Shown: one piece after another, positions 36,086-53,893 of the stretch
Layout: every line of letters begins with the position of its first letter
Position numbering within the stretch: position 1 is the first letter of the stretch
Source of the DNA: Chytridium lagenaria
Lineage: Eukaryota; Chytridiomycota; Chytridiomycetes; Chytridiales; Chytridiaceae
Direction: 5' to 3'
Length of the DNA stretch: 64,000 bases
NCBI GenBank assembly: GCA_025449115.1
Contig: JAHLKC010000030.1
Location: 124,001 to 188,000 of the forward strand
Made by a program: the position numbers and the translations under genes
Notes under the pieces: model-generated
The model's input: only the letters and a program-made list of their open reading frames with translations
Told to the model about the DNA's origin: nothing
Database searches by the model: none

Positions 36086-37441
36086 ATGCACCCTCTCGCT
36101 GGCATTAAAGTGCTTGAGCTGGCAGGCCTTGCCCCGGCACCATTCGCTGGAATGATGCTGGCAGACTTTGGAGCAGATGTCATTCGAGTAGACAGGATCG
36201 CCTCTTCCACAACTGATGTATTGGGTCGTGGGAAGAGGTCCATTTCGTTGAATCTAAAGAGCGAGGAAGGCAGAGAGACCCTCAAGAAAATGATGGCTCA
36301 GGCCGATGTGGTGATCGATCCATTTCGTCCCGGAGTTCTTGAAAAGCTTGGACTTGGTCCCGACACGATCTTGAAACTGAACCCAAAATGTGTATTTGCA
36401 CGCCTCACAGGGTTCGGCCAGTATGGTATACGCATTTATAAGGCAAAATGCTCATTCTTTCAATAGGTGATTTTGCCAACATGGCTGGGCACGACATCAA
36501 CTACATTGCGATTTCCGGCGCTCTTTCGGTAAGCGTGTGCAAATATTCATATTGTCTAAAGTTAAAGGCCATTGGGCGTGCTGGAGAAAACCCCATGTTT
36601 CCCGCCAACTTGCTGGGTAAGATATTTAATGAAATCTACCATGTTTACACGCTTTCTGTTTAGGTGATTTTGCGGGCGGAGGTATGCTTTGCGTCGTTGG
36701 CATTTTGATCTCGTTGATTGAAAGGCAGAGGTCCGGTTTGGGTCAAGTTGTCGATGCCGCTATGGTGTGTTCTAATGTTTTGTCAACTTACACTCACATA
36801 CTCAAGGTCGATGGTTCAAACTATCTTTCTGCCTTTATCATTAAAATGCGTCATCTTGGACTGTGGAACGCTCCGCGCGGGAAAAACGTTCTTGATTCTG
36901 GTGCTCCATTTTATGAAACGTACAGAACTAAAGACGGAAAGTTCTTGGCAGTGTAGGGAAAAAAACAACATCAAGTCTAATTATTTACAAGAGGGTCAAT
37001 CGAACCACAGTTTTACAAGGTACTTTTAAAGGGACTTAATGTAGACAAGTCAGAACTGCCAGACCAACTTGATACGGACTCTTTTGATCAAGTCAAGGCA
37101 AAGTTTACAGAAATCTTCCTTACAAAGACTAGGGACGAATGGACGAAGATATTCAATAAGACAGATGCTTGCGTGACTCCGATTTTGGAATGGGATGAAG
37201 TGATGGCGTTGAAGCATAATAAGGATCGACAGATTATGGTTCCTTCTGTGTCGGTGACGAACAGGAGCCACGCCCAGCTCCCAGACTTTCTCGCACGCCC
37301 GGGAGGCACACTTCACGCGTCGAGCAAGGAGATCCAACCATTGGACAACACACAGAAGAGGTTCTGACCGAATTCGGATTTGGAGCGAAAGAAATTCAGG
37401 ACCTTAAAGCATGCAAAGCTGTTCTTCACGCGAAATTATAA
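36086..37441 (+). CDS. AMACR: Alpha-methylacyl-CoA racemase with peroxisomal signal
   Basis: Family III CoA-transferase fold; interconverts (2R)- and (2S)-methylacyl-CoA so that branched fatty acids can enter beta-oxidation. Starts with [20 protein letters not shown] and [13 protein letters not shown]. The catalytic residues of the human enzyme are all visible: His in [11 protein letters not shown] (36487-36520), Asp in GDFAGGG (about 36665), and Glu in [10 protein letters not shown] (about 36995). Also [19 protein letters not shown] and [14 protein letters not shown]. Introns fit near 36425-36468, 36529-36567, 36615-36663 and 36952-36990. A one-base break near 37270 shifts the frame; the continuation [20 protein letters not shown] reaches a stop at 37441. 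The last three residues are Ala-Lys-Leu, a PTS1 peroxisome signal. The ATG at 36086 is the first in frame and gives the family N-terminus. Confidence 0.94.
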
Positions 37442-37588
37442 ATAAAGACATCATAAGCTATATTATGATATATGCTTGGGTATATAAGCGTCTCTAAATC
37501 TTAGCTATAGAAGCCAGTAAAAGAATCAATTATGCGTGAGATGCAAAGAACGTTCGACCTTCACAATACTCATCCAAGCTATTAAAGT

Positions 37589-39695
37589 CTATAAAATAGA
37601 CTTAGTTTCTATCGTAAGCAAAGGTGACGTACTGGATGCATCAATAACTCTGTGAAGGTGAGGAAGAATTTCCCAAAGGGGCAGAAAGAGATTGAACTCG
37701 AGTTCCGCATAAATACTAAATTCATGAAGATACACCTCTCTTGAGATACTTCCAAAACTTTGTCCATAATCTAAAATTTCAGTTAGAAAAAAACAGGTCA
37801 AATACTACCTCCAGGAGTTTTCCGTAGTTTGTCTCTTTTGGATCGTTCACTTTAGATGCTAGAAGCAAACATACGGCTGTACAAAGGTACTTTTGTTATT
37901 TATCGTCAAAGAAAATGAAGGCAGGTAAAAGTTTGTTTAACCAAACTTTATAATGTAGCCTATAAAATACATAAACAGCAATGGAAAAAGGAATTTATAG
38001 GGAAATAAAAATGATATGGGGAGGGGCATCCTTACCGGCGGTTAGCTTCCTATTCGACTTCGAAACATAATTCTAAATAAAATTAGAAAGCACAAGCAAT
38101 AAAGCCTTGAACCTTAAGAACTAACTTCTCGAAGAAGACGTAAGAAGACGCAACAGTACTCAATTCTAAATTTGCTTGACTGCTAACTTCTAAAAGCTTG
38201 GCTTTCAGGCTTCGTATTTGACTTAAAGTGAGAGTTGAATCCACAGTGGGATGTGTTTCTCGAAAATGCTCGTTAAGCTCACGCTTAATATCTGCAGCTC
38301 TGCTGTATTGAATAATGGAAGCCTAAACCAGTTACCGGAAGATAGGATATACAATTTACCACAAAGCATGGAAGAGTAATAACCGTCTTATGCTTTCCTG
38401 TCTTTAATTCGGGATCATCCAAGAAAAATGGATTGTAAAGTGAGTTTTCAATAATTTGCGGCCTAAAGATATTAATACTACTATCATTCTACCATTACCC
38501 TAGGAAATTCGACGGGAATAATAACCGCGCGTACGACTCAACTCTAGATTTCCGTTTAAAAGGCTCCATGACACCAACGCCAACGCGTTCTCTAAACAGA
38601 TTAGAGGAGAATAAATTAGCATTACAACAATGCCTGGCTCCAAATAAAGATCTCGCCCGTGACCTCTTTGCTTTGTCGCGAGTGTTGTCCATGTGAGGAA
38701 TAACTGAGAAAAGGGAAAGTGGAACACCAGATGACGTAGCAAAAGTCACTTTTGTTCCCAAAAGCTTTTCTTGCAAGAACTTTGATTTGGTATCTGATGG
38801 TGGATAAGAGGTGAGAAGCCTTCCAGAAACCAGGTGTAACATATACGGGGAGGATATAGCACTGGATTTTGTCGCAACCAACACTATATTTTCGGTCAGC
38901 TGTCATCCAAGACATGCCACGTACTTAGCTCATTCTCATTGCTAAATCTACCCTTGCCGGTTGGAGAGTTGATTTGATCAGACATCATTGTGGTACTGCG
39001 ATCTGGCATCATTTTGGAGGGCGTGCTCGACGTGACCTCATCCTTCTTGGTAAAATAACGTGAAGTTGAACCAGCTTTGCCTCCATTGACAGATAATCGG
39101 GATATTGAAGTATTTAAAGCCTCAAGGCTAATATCTGCAACAGCCTGAAAAGGACGATCCTTGAAGGCAGTAGCGAATCCAAATATAGACGATGATGGAT
39201 TGCGACTGATCAAAAAGTCCGGAGGGAGAGGTGCAGAATGCGATACTTGTTGAAGTTGAAGTTGCTGGTATGAAGTAATGGTCAAGCTTGCATCGTCGAT
39301 ATTCAAAGATCCGACACGGGAGCCTTGTCCGTCGTCACTGTTTTCAACAACGACTGCTTCCAAATCTTCCGTAGTAATGTTCGTTCCAAAACGGGGTCTT
39401 AGACCGTTCACTGAAGTTCTTGGTGACGACCTCGGTGATATAAGAGATTTCATCAGTGAAGTGAATCGCCATGGCGTTGATGGACTGGGTCCATTTGTTG
39501 AACTTTCACGATCAAAGGGCAAACTTCGAATTCCATCCACGTTTCCTGTCTCCACAATCAATGGTCGCTTCCCACTAACCAAGCCCGAAGTTATTTCATC
39601 ATCGTCACTGAGAGCTATGCTTGAAAGGAAGGAAGCTGCTAACGCCTGTCGTCGCTGGATCGCTTCAACCTCTTCTTCTGACAATTCAACAACCA
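37589..39695 (-). CDS. CABLES: CABLES-like cyclin-box protein
   Basis: Animal CABLES1/2 link cyclin-dependent kinases to other kinases and restrain the cell cycle. Minus-strand reading: an N-terminal VEAIQRRQALAASFLSSIAL segment as in animal CABLES, a Ser-rich region, FKRKSRVESYARLLFPSNFL, then the C-terminal cyclin-like fold. This includes NPFFLDDPELKTGKHKTVIT, DIKRELNEHFRETHP, LTLSQIRSLKAKL, SYVFFEKL, NYVSKSNRKLTAG and FGSISREVYLHEFSIYAELE, ending LPHLHRVIDAS with a stop at 37589. The order and spacing follow human CABLES. Several introns of 40-180 nt. The start at 39695 leaves 41 bp to the divergent GCN2 start; an upstream in-frame ATG at 39789 would overlap GCN2. Confidence 0.85.
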
Positions 39696-39736
39696 TTTCA
39701 GAGGAATCTACACCGCAAAAGGAGCCTTGACTCTTG

Positions 39737-45232
<5,496 letters not shown>

Positions 45233-45391
45233 TTTTATATTCTCTATATTTGGAACGAGCGGGTCTTGTTTCCTTTTCAAATCTTTGTATGGACTTTTGT
45301 ATAAATTATACCAAAATTTTGTAAATGTAGGAAAAAAGAAAGTGGGTATGTTTCTATATTCATTTACAACAACTTTTGCCAGCCTGATCAC

Positions 45392-47724
45392 TTATTTCTG
45401 CTGATTCATCGTCATTTCGCCAACAACCCTCTGCAGCTGACTCCAAGACTCGGCATGAGGTTGAGAAATCTAAATAAATGGTCCGAGACTGCTTTATGAA
45501 AGGAGTTTACTTACCTCTCCAATGTCATAAACGTAGCAGTGGGCATCAGAAGAACCTATGGCGACCTTCTTTCCCTCCTTATCCCAATCCAGCTTGTTTA
45601 AAGCTTTTCCATTCCCAACAATGGTGCTTGTGATCGGAACCTAACATATGTAGTGGTGAACATAAAGTAAAGAAAAAGCATTCCAACAAAACGTAGCTTG
45701 GAAGCATCCTATTTTACCTCAATCTCTTGGTTTAAGTCATATAGATCAAATCGTCCACCGCCATCAGTACTAGCAAACAAGGCAGGATGGCTGGGGACCA
45801 CTTGACGTCGTAAACATAATCGTCTGCTTCTTCGAAAGAACACAACGGCGAGATAGATGTTGCTGTGGAAGTTTTTGATGAAGACTGAAAACAGGAGTAA
45901 GAATATATCTCGCCTCGATCCCACCTTTGCACGCCAAAGTTTAACTGTCCAATCCACGGAGCTGCTCAGGAAAAGATCTGAGAAGTCAACCGGGCCAGAT
46001 AGAGGATGGAAATGCAATCCCGTAATCATGCCGTGATGACCCTTGTACAAATCTTGTGTGTTGATGCCTGCTTTGCTGTAAAAGTATTAGACTCGAAACA
46101 CTTAACTTTGCAAACCTTCCGGCTCGATCATAGCGGTTCGCCTGGAAAATGGTGCTTTCCTCAGTGCCGACCCAAAAGGTGGCGGTTTCATTTGCTGGAA
46201 ATGCCAGAGTTGTGACAGCAACTTCGTCAGTTTTCGCATGAGTGCCGTCAATCAAATCCAACATTTCCTAATACCTATTTAATGACTGACATGCATCCTC
46301 TTATGACAATACCTGCGGTTGAGCTAGCATATCTAATGTCCAGGAACATACAAGACCATCCGACGATGCAGTGATGACATTGTTGGCGTTTTGCGTCCCA
46401 ACAAGAGACATTGAGTAAACAGGATGAGTATGGCCGACAGCAGAGAGGGGCGTTTTCAAAACCGGGAGACTTTTGGACCGAGTATCCCAAAGAACAATTT
46501 GTCCTGAATACGTGCCTCCAATGATCAGATTTGGGTGAAACTCGGAAAAACGCGCAGTCATAACGTCGGATTGCGAATGAAAAACGAACTCTGGTCGATC
46601 AGCAAGATGCAAATTCCAAACGAGAACCAAGCCGTTCGCTTCGTTCACTGCAACTTGATTCTTGTTATATGAGCAGAGAAGCAATTCGGAATACTATCAA
46701 TATGTAAGAGCTAGAAACGACAGTAACTTAAACCTTAGGCGACCAATGGACATCGGTGACGGAACGATTCTTTGATAATTTCTCATCGTAGAAATTACAA
46801 ACATATTTGACACCTTTTTGGTTGCTCGTGTCCCTAAAAAAGGCAATGAGACTAAAGCGTCAACAACTTAAATGAACTCACGATGTCGCATCGTTGCTAA
46901 CGGTATAATCTTTTAGGATATCATACTTCTCGTTAAGAGCTCTCTCAATCAACTTTGACGAGTAATCGAAGAAATTTGAAAATGGTTCAGACTGAAGAAT
47001 CACGCGCTTCTCATCCTCCGAGAGTGCTATTATCAGAAGTAAGCAAAACAAAGGCGGATTCGCGAGCATGCCTCTTGTCTGAAATGCTTCGGGCTCCTTC
47101 TTATCGGCAGCATCGGTCTCGTCGGTTTCCTGCTCCGTTTCTTTTTTTCCCAATATGGATACAGTTTCTGAGTCTTCCTTATCCTTCTCAGGTTCAACAA
47201 TGGCGTCCGTTTGAGCTTCCTTGCTGTAAAACAAGCGCTCCTAACAAAATTAGACCATAGTAGAGGTTAGAATACAAACCTTGGGCTGAAGGTCAAAAGT
47301 ACAAATTCTGCTGCTACTAATTCCAGAGGAGGTCTACGAAATGATTTACTCCATGCTTTTCGAGACAATAATACCTTTCACCAATATCCTGTGCGGAAAC
47401 AACTTCCTTTGCCTTCTCCACTGGCGCTGCCCTTTCTGGAGTGGACTTTTCAAAGAGAGGAATCCTTTCGGACAAAATCGGGGACGAGGATACATCGTGT
47501 TTGCGGTCACCGACAAGCGATGAGATCAGGTCGTCGACCTCTTGTTTCTCTCGATTCACAACCTAATGCATTTAATCAGAATGTCTGCTAGTTAAGCAAA
47601 CCTCGGTGGCTGTTGTCTCCCGAACTGGCGCATCTCCGAATGCAACCCTGCGCTCTTCTCTTGCCTTCCTCAATTCGGCGAGTTTAAGCCGTTTCTTTTC
47701 CAGCTCCTCTTTGCGCCTATCCAT
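45392..47724 (-). CDS. DYNC1I: Cytoplasmic dynein intermediate chain
   Basis: Scaffold subunit of cytoplasmic dynein that binds dynactin p150 and the light chains. From ATG 47724: a charged single alpha-helix ([20 protein letters not shown]) as in animal and fungal intermediate chains, an acidic linker, YSKEAQTDA, which corresponds to the LC8 light-chain site, then WD40 repeats. Conserved pieces are [76 protein letters not shown] and [10 protein letters not shown]. The stop is at 45392. About ten short introns. It converges on GCN2 (160 bp between stops) and is divergent from the PARP gene with only 77 bp between starts. Confidence 0.94.
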
Positions 47725-47801
47725 AGCGATCCCTTATAGTTACCTAAGTAGCCCTATAAATTTTTCTCCTTCCATTCCCCAAAGACACCCATCATCCAAA
47801 C

Positions 47802-50798
47802 ATGTCGAGACGACGGGGCGGCCAGGACAAGACCACGATCTTTGAGAACCTCGTTTTCACTCTCACTTCGGGTGTTGACAGCGATGTCGCAAAGCTGATT
47901 TCAGACAACGGAGGTTCTGTTGTCCAATCGGTGACCAAGAAGGTGCTTTCGGACAAGTCATTTTAAAATGTCTCAAGCTAAACTTCCTTATAGCTTACTC
48001 ACCTTGTGGCTACTCCCGCCGAGTTCAACTCTGATAAACCACTTGCCAAGGTCAAGAACTCTAAGGCGCGTCCAGAAATCGTGATTGTTTCGCCGGACTT
48101 CATCAGGGCTTCAATAAAGGATGGCAAAGTTCTTGACGTCAAAGATTTTCCCATGGACGTCGTTGAGGAAGAGGCGAAAGACGAGGAAGAAAGCAAGCCA
48201 GACGTTAAACGCAAGAGGGCAAAGGAGGATGAGGAGGAGGACGAGGAAGAAGAGGAGAAAAAGCCTAAAGCGAAGGCTGCTAAGAAGGCAAAGGCGCCTG
48301 CGAAGGCCTCAGCAAAGTCAAAGAAGAATGGTGATGCGGATGCGATGGATGTGGACGATGATGAGGCTGAGGAAGCTAAAGAAGAAAAAAAGGCGCCAGA
48401 GAAGGAAGTTAAAATGGTTAAACAAATCATGAAAGGAAAAGCTGTAGGTTTTACACGTGAATGAGCGCTCAACTTTGTAGCCTGTCGACCCAGGATATTA
48501 TAATCCACAGGCCGTCCATGTACTTGAGAAAGATGGCGTAGTATATGGTAAGACACCTGATTTCTTACCGCACATGTCCAAGGCTAAGGCCGCATTAAGA
48601 TGCCATGTTAAACCAAACGAATGTTCAAAACAACAACAACAAGTTTTACGTCATTCAAGTAAGCCCAAGTCCAAAGCATCCAAGCACGACTAACTCCTAT
48701 TCAGGTCCTCGTCAATGAAAAAACGGGAGGCTATATTTCGTGGAACCGGTAAGCTTAACGATGTTGATATTTTTTAATACATGTAATGCACATAGTTGGG
48801 GCCGTGTTGGAGAAAAGGGCCAGAGCAAGGATCAATCATTTTCCTCAGCGGATGCTGCGATTAAGGACTTTGAGTCCAAGTTTAAGTCGAAGGTAGACCT
48901 TGATGCATATTTCTTTAATGGAATAAGACTGCGAACAACTGGGGTGACCGAGAGAGCTTTGAAAAAAAAGTCCGGAAAGGTTAGGATGATTGAGATGGAA
49001 ACATGACATAAACTTCTTCAAGTATTATCTCCTTGAGCGGTCTTGGGGTGATGATAGTGCACCAGCTGCCGCTAGCGACGATAAGGAAAAGGAAGATGTC
49101 AAGGTCGAGGAGTCTGCTCTTGAAAAACCGGTTCAGGTATATTGTGAAGTGCTAAACTTGAGCTATAATCAGAACCTCCTAATTTACAGGATTTGATGAA
49201 GTTGATCTTTGATTTAAAAATGATGGTACGTTTTCAGTTTGCGTAAAAAGAAAATTATTTCTGATGTATACCGCAGGAAAAAGAAATGATGGAAATTGGC
49301 TACAATGCCAAAGAACTCCCCTTGGAAAGTTGACCAAGGAGCACATTCAGAAGGTGGATACATACATAAATCAAGCTAACGATATTAGGGTTATAACGAG
49401 CTTCAAAGTCTTGCGGAAGAGCTTCTAAAGGCTTCACCGAATAAGTCTATAATCTATGAGCATACGAACATGTTCTTCTCGATCATTCCCATGACTTCGG
49501 TCGCCGCAAGCCTGACGTTCTCGATACGATGGACAAGGTTAAGGAGAAGATCAAGATGGTTGAGGCTCTTGCCGACATCCAAGTTACGACTACTCTCCTC
49601 GATTCCATTAAATCAAGCACTGTGAACCCTGTTGATCAGCGTTATGAGAGCTTGAAATGCAAGATGAAGACTGTAGACCAAAATTCTCATGTCTTTAACC
49701 TTATTGAGACTTACACTCAAAATACTCATGGACACACCACTCTCACTACAAGTTGAAGGTCGAGGAGGTGTTCGAGGTCGGTGCTTGCTAAATCCTTGTG
49801 ACGTTCTCATTTTGTTCTTAGCTCGAGAAGCCAGATGGATTTGAAGAGGTGGGCCAGAAACTTCATAACCGCAAGCTTCTGTGGCATGGAAGGTGATATC
49901 AAACTCTATCATTTTGAGATTAACAGGTCCGTAGTCGGCTCACCAACTTTGTGGGAATTCTTTCTCAAGGTCTTCGGTAAGTTATTCGACTGTAGGTGCG
50001 AATCCTAATTGAAATAGTATTGCCCCGCCGGAAGCCCCTGTCACGGGTTATGTAGGAATTTTAACATGAGTCTCTCTATTCTTACATTTAAAACGTCACA
50101 ATAGATGTTCGGAAAGGGTGTTTACTTTGCCGACATGGTATGTTGAAAGAACACAGCCACAACAGATTAAATTTTCTTTTCAGGTTTCCAAGTAGGTCCC
50201 CACAATCATTTTAGAAGGGCCTGTCGTTAACGGACAAACGTGAGCGGAAGTAATTATTTAACTGTATTGTAATTAGGTCTGCCAACTATTGCTTCACGAG
50301 CAAGTCAAGCCCAACTGGACTCCTCTTGCTTTGCGACGTCGCTCTTGGTGACGAAAATGCCTTGGTACGTGTTCAGTATGTTTTTGTGGTTTGCCACCAC
50401 TATTCTTAGTTCTTCGCTGACTCCTCTTTACCGGTGTTTTGTAGGTAAACGCTGACTACCATGCTGGCGAACTTGCCAAGAAGAAGAAGATGCACTCCAC
50501 TTGGGGCAAGGGCAAGACAGTCCCGGACCCCGCTGGCTTCGTTACTTTGGAAGATGGAGTCGTCGTCCCATGTGGAAAGGAAACCCAGAGTCCTGATAAG
50601 TCCACCTACCTGCAATACAGTGAGTATTCCTTTTTATATTTTTTTAAGATTACCGCCTTTGAGTGATGTTAACACAATAAAAGACGAATTTATCGTTTAC
50701 GATATCAGGCAGATTCGTTTGAGGTAAGATAATGACCATACTCATGTATTTCCTCACCATATTCTAGATACCTTGTCAAGATGAAGTTTGATTATTGA
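47802..50798 (+). CDS. PARP: Poly(ADP-ribose) polymerase, BRCT-WGR-PARP type
   Basis: DNA-damage-activated ADP-ribosyltransferase with the layout of filamentous-fungal PrpA. Domains: BRCT (47830-48140; IFENLVFTLTSGVDSDVAKL, ISDNGGSVVQSV, THLVATPAEF, IVIVSPDFIRAS); a Lys/Glu-rich linker; WGR (about 48480-49060; VNEKTGGYISWNRWGRVGEK); the helical regulatory domain (49130-49560; MKLIFDLKMM, MGYNAKELPLGKLTK-like); and the catalytic domain (49750-50798). The H-Y-E triad is present: His in LLWHGSR, Tyr in FGKGVYFADMVSKSANYC, Glu in NEFIVYD. A full transferase is predicted. No N-terminal zinc fingers. Introns are numerous and short. One-base breaks near 48000, 48590, 48960, 49310 and 49740 are likely indels. 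Confidence 0.93.
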
Positions 50799-51250
50799 AT
50801 ACGCTATGGTTCTATTATTTTCATTTAATTTGACCAGTGCTTGTTTTTTATCTTCTGAATGCTGTTAATGTACATTGCCGATGAGCCACTTTTTCTACGC
50901 GGCTTTGGTTCAATTCATTTCCCTCGTGACTTCATTCGATACTAAAGCAATAAAATATCTAGTGTCTACCACTTTATAAAATTTAAAGGGCGAATGTGAT
51001 GTATGATATATTGATCTGCAAACGGAAACAGGGAGGGACGATAACAACAACAAAAATCGATCGTCAATATTATACAGGCGGTTTACATCAAAAGAAGAAA
51101 GTATTTGAAAAAAAAACTCCAATTTTCTTTGAAAAGAGCAGAACGGGGGCAAAAGGCAGAATAAAATTTTGACATACAACGAAAGATAAGGATGGCAAGG
51201 CAAAAGAAACAGAATACGTGATAAAAGTCTAAATGATAAGGGCAACCGTC

Positions 51251-53316
51251 TCATGTCTGCTTGTATGGCTTGACACATGCCAGCGGAAACATTCCTCGTT
51301 GCCTGGTATTCAGGTTGTAACCCCTGGCCCAACCGTCATCATAAGTGGAAGTAACCTCCACGGAATCATCTCTATGCAACTCCATTTCGTCTGGCAACTG
51401 CTTTGAATACTTGTGCACGACCTGATACACAACCGCCTCTTTTGGACCCTCACGTTGCGGAAGGCTTGGGAGTGTCGGGGACGAGGAGCTTCCAAACAGA
51501 GATAGCGAACTTCGAGATGATATGAGAGTGGAAGTACCACTGACCGTCCCGAATCGGACCTTGCTCGGTTTACCTCTTGGAAGTCCACGCGAACAATGAC
51601 TGTTGCGGCGCTTTCGGAGGAAAAATAGCGAGGAAGGCAGCGATAAGGATGACGGCTAAGACTCCAATGACGGCACCAACGATAGCGGCAGTAGAGAGTC
51701 CAAAACTTTTCGTATTGTTATTCTTGCCATTGTCACCTTTAACGTCGTTCGAGGAGCTCGTCTCCAATTTTTTCAGATTAAGGTTGGAAGGGTCTTCAAT
51801 TGGAACGATGCAACATGACTGCATGGGAAGACTTTTGCAAAAATCCGCCTTCGCTTTGGACGGAAATGTATAGCTTGAAAAGCCTTTACAAATATCATCA
51901 GAATCGCAATGAATCGACTGAAAGACGCAAGCCGCAATGTACTCACCACAAGATTGAAAATCCAACTCAACACCTAGACCACATGACGCAACCTGTGGCA
52001 TTCTCACTTTCAACGCCGACAGTTGTGGTGACCTCAGGAATGACGGCCGATGTTCTTTGCTTGCGACGTGACTTCTCCGCCTCAAGCCACCCTTCTCCTC
52101 TCCTCTATTTTGCACATCAAGTGCAGAATCTTGCCCACCAAATCGCGACGGCCGATCAGTGTCCCCATCACCAAATACGATGGGTATTGTTGCAAGCCGT
52201 CGACACTGTGCCGCCGCTAATTCAGCAGCCACAACACCAAACTGAAATGGGCACCAAGTACTGGACGATGAAGGCACGTCAAAACTTTGACCTCCTTTAT
52301 CGAAACGGGAAACCTTGTCCCAACCATAGTCAAATGAGCGACGTTCTATCCGTGACTTTTCTCGATTGCCGTTTTTCGGCGCTCTTAAAACCCCCACCAA
52401 CGACGACACGAAGTCATTACACCATTCTTGGTCCTTGGGACACACACGATTCCCATTCTCCTTAGCAATAGGCGGGAGTCTCTCCTCCTGTGCCAATAGA
52501 AGTTCCTTGTTGCATCCACTGGATGTGAGAAGCAAATCTCTTGCACACAAAAACGTTCTCAGATATCTAATCTGCGCGGTGGAACTCCCCTCAGATTCTC
52601 CCGTTGCAGCCTTGCAAGGAAGTTGAGGTAACACTAATTCCTTAAACGAGTCGACAGTTCCATCCGACATCTTGTTAATGAGTGCTTCCCATGAGCTGGC
52701 ATCGGTAAGTGTGAGAGTTGAAGGTCTCGAGATAAATGACCCATTGCCCGCGTCCATCCGATTGTAAAAAATTGAAGCAGCTGTGAGATTGAGCTGTAGA
52801 ATGGTGCTCAGAGGGGAGCAGAATTTAACGGAAGCGACGGAAATGCATTCGGCTGAGACAGATTGTGCCGGTACAGACGGCTTGGTGGTGGTTGCTAATG
52901 CAGATGACTATAAAATGGCGTTAAGAAAACGCGACTCAATGGGTATATGTTACAGCATTCACCTCAGGCTTGCTATCTATCTTATGGGGATCTTCCTCTC
53001 CAGTAACTCGCATTCCATCCGCATTCACAGAATTCTGATATGCTGATGTCAAGGCTTCCCCATTCCTAAATTCGCCATCATCGATTGATGCTGATGTCAA
53101 GGCTTCCCCATCCCTAAATTCGCCATCATCGATTGATGCCCAAAAATCCTCTTTCTCTCCATCGCCGTCTCCGTCATGCAACTCGTCTCTCGTCATTCCT
53201 CCCAACTCGAGTTCATACTCGCCCATTTGCGTCAGCCGATCGCTTATGTCTTTTCTCGCAACCTCCCCACCATTATCTTCAACATCCCCCCAAAACCCAA
53301 CACTTTCATCATTCAT
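51251..53316 (-). CDS. Transmembrane SH3-domain protein (copy 2)
   Basis: Minus-strand reading: the last three kilobase-scale pieces form one protein. The first exon (from ATG 53316) is acidic and contains a 16-residue tandem duplication; an intron (about 52907-52962) joins it to VPAQSVSAECISVASVKFCS. A Ser- and Cys-rich ectodomain runs from 52760 to 51740. A transmembrane helix follows (STAAIVGAVIGVLAVILIAA, about 51695-51620), then a cytosolic tail with a C-terminal SH3 (VVYQVVHKYSKQLPDEMEL, DDGWARGYN, GMFPLACVKPY), stop at 51251. The frame changes once near 51580. No clear signal peptide in the first exon, so the true start may differ. Same architecture as the gene at 29867. Confidence 0.78.
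53041..53136. repeat. 48-bp coding tandem duplication
   Basis: 53041-53088 and 53089-53136 differ at one base. The unit encodes 16 residues (SIDDGEFRNGEALTSA) in the first exon of the TM-SH3 gene and keeps frame. Confidence 0.95.
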
Positions 53317-53893
53317 ATCCGTTTTTCAGATCCATACACTTGCGAATTTGGTAAAAAAAGACTTGAGAATACGTCAGCACTGCAGCTGAGCAGTCAAAGC
53401 GGAAATGATAAATTTTGACGCCTCCAAAAGCCTCCACCGCGTCGCCTCATAAAAGAGGGGTCAGATGCAGACAAACCGTTTTCCCGTCTTTCGCTCTCAT
53501 ATTAGGTAACAAATATACTCAGAGTATTTTGTGAACAAAAAAATACGACGGATTCTTCAAGTTCTCAACATTCTTTCCATTTATGTACATGCATATGCAC
53601 TACTGCTCCTGCTGAGATCGACTGGAAAATGTTGGAAATCTCGTGTTCTTTTCCAAAGGTTTGGAAATAAATAATAAAACAATCGTCATGGATCCAGCCA
53701 GCAGAAAATGTGTAATTATTGATATTGTACATATTGTTCTGCATTTAAAATAAAAAAAGGAAACTTCCTCTTACCTGAATTTATCCTCCCCGCTCGTTAA
53801 ACGGGTCTTTTAATCGGGGCTTCAAGCTCCGGGAGGTGCTGCATATAAATTCCTTTGGCTGCTCAGCATTGTAAAGCGTCTCGTTCAAGGGGA
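53317..53893. other. Divergent promoter region between TM-SH3 and cyclase genes
   Basis: No gene recognised. CATAAAAG near 53448-53455 could be a TATA element on the plus strand; an AT-rich stretch spans 53660-53760. Confidence 0.5.

Noticed and set aside
48000..48556. 185-residue minus-strand frame rich in Ser, Ala and Phe
   Set aside because: Mirror of the PARP BRCT and Lys/Glu linker.
51800..52465. 221-residue plus-strand frame
   Set aside because: Antisense to the ectodomain of the TM-SH3 protein, whose splice junctions and SH3 support the minus strand.
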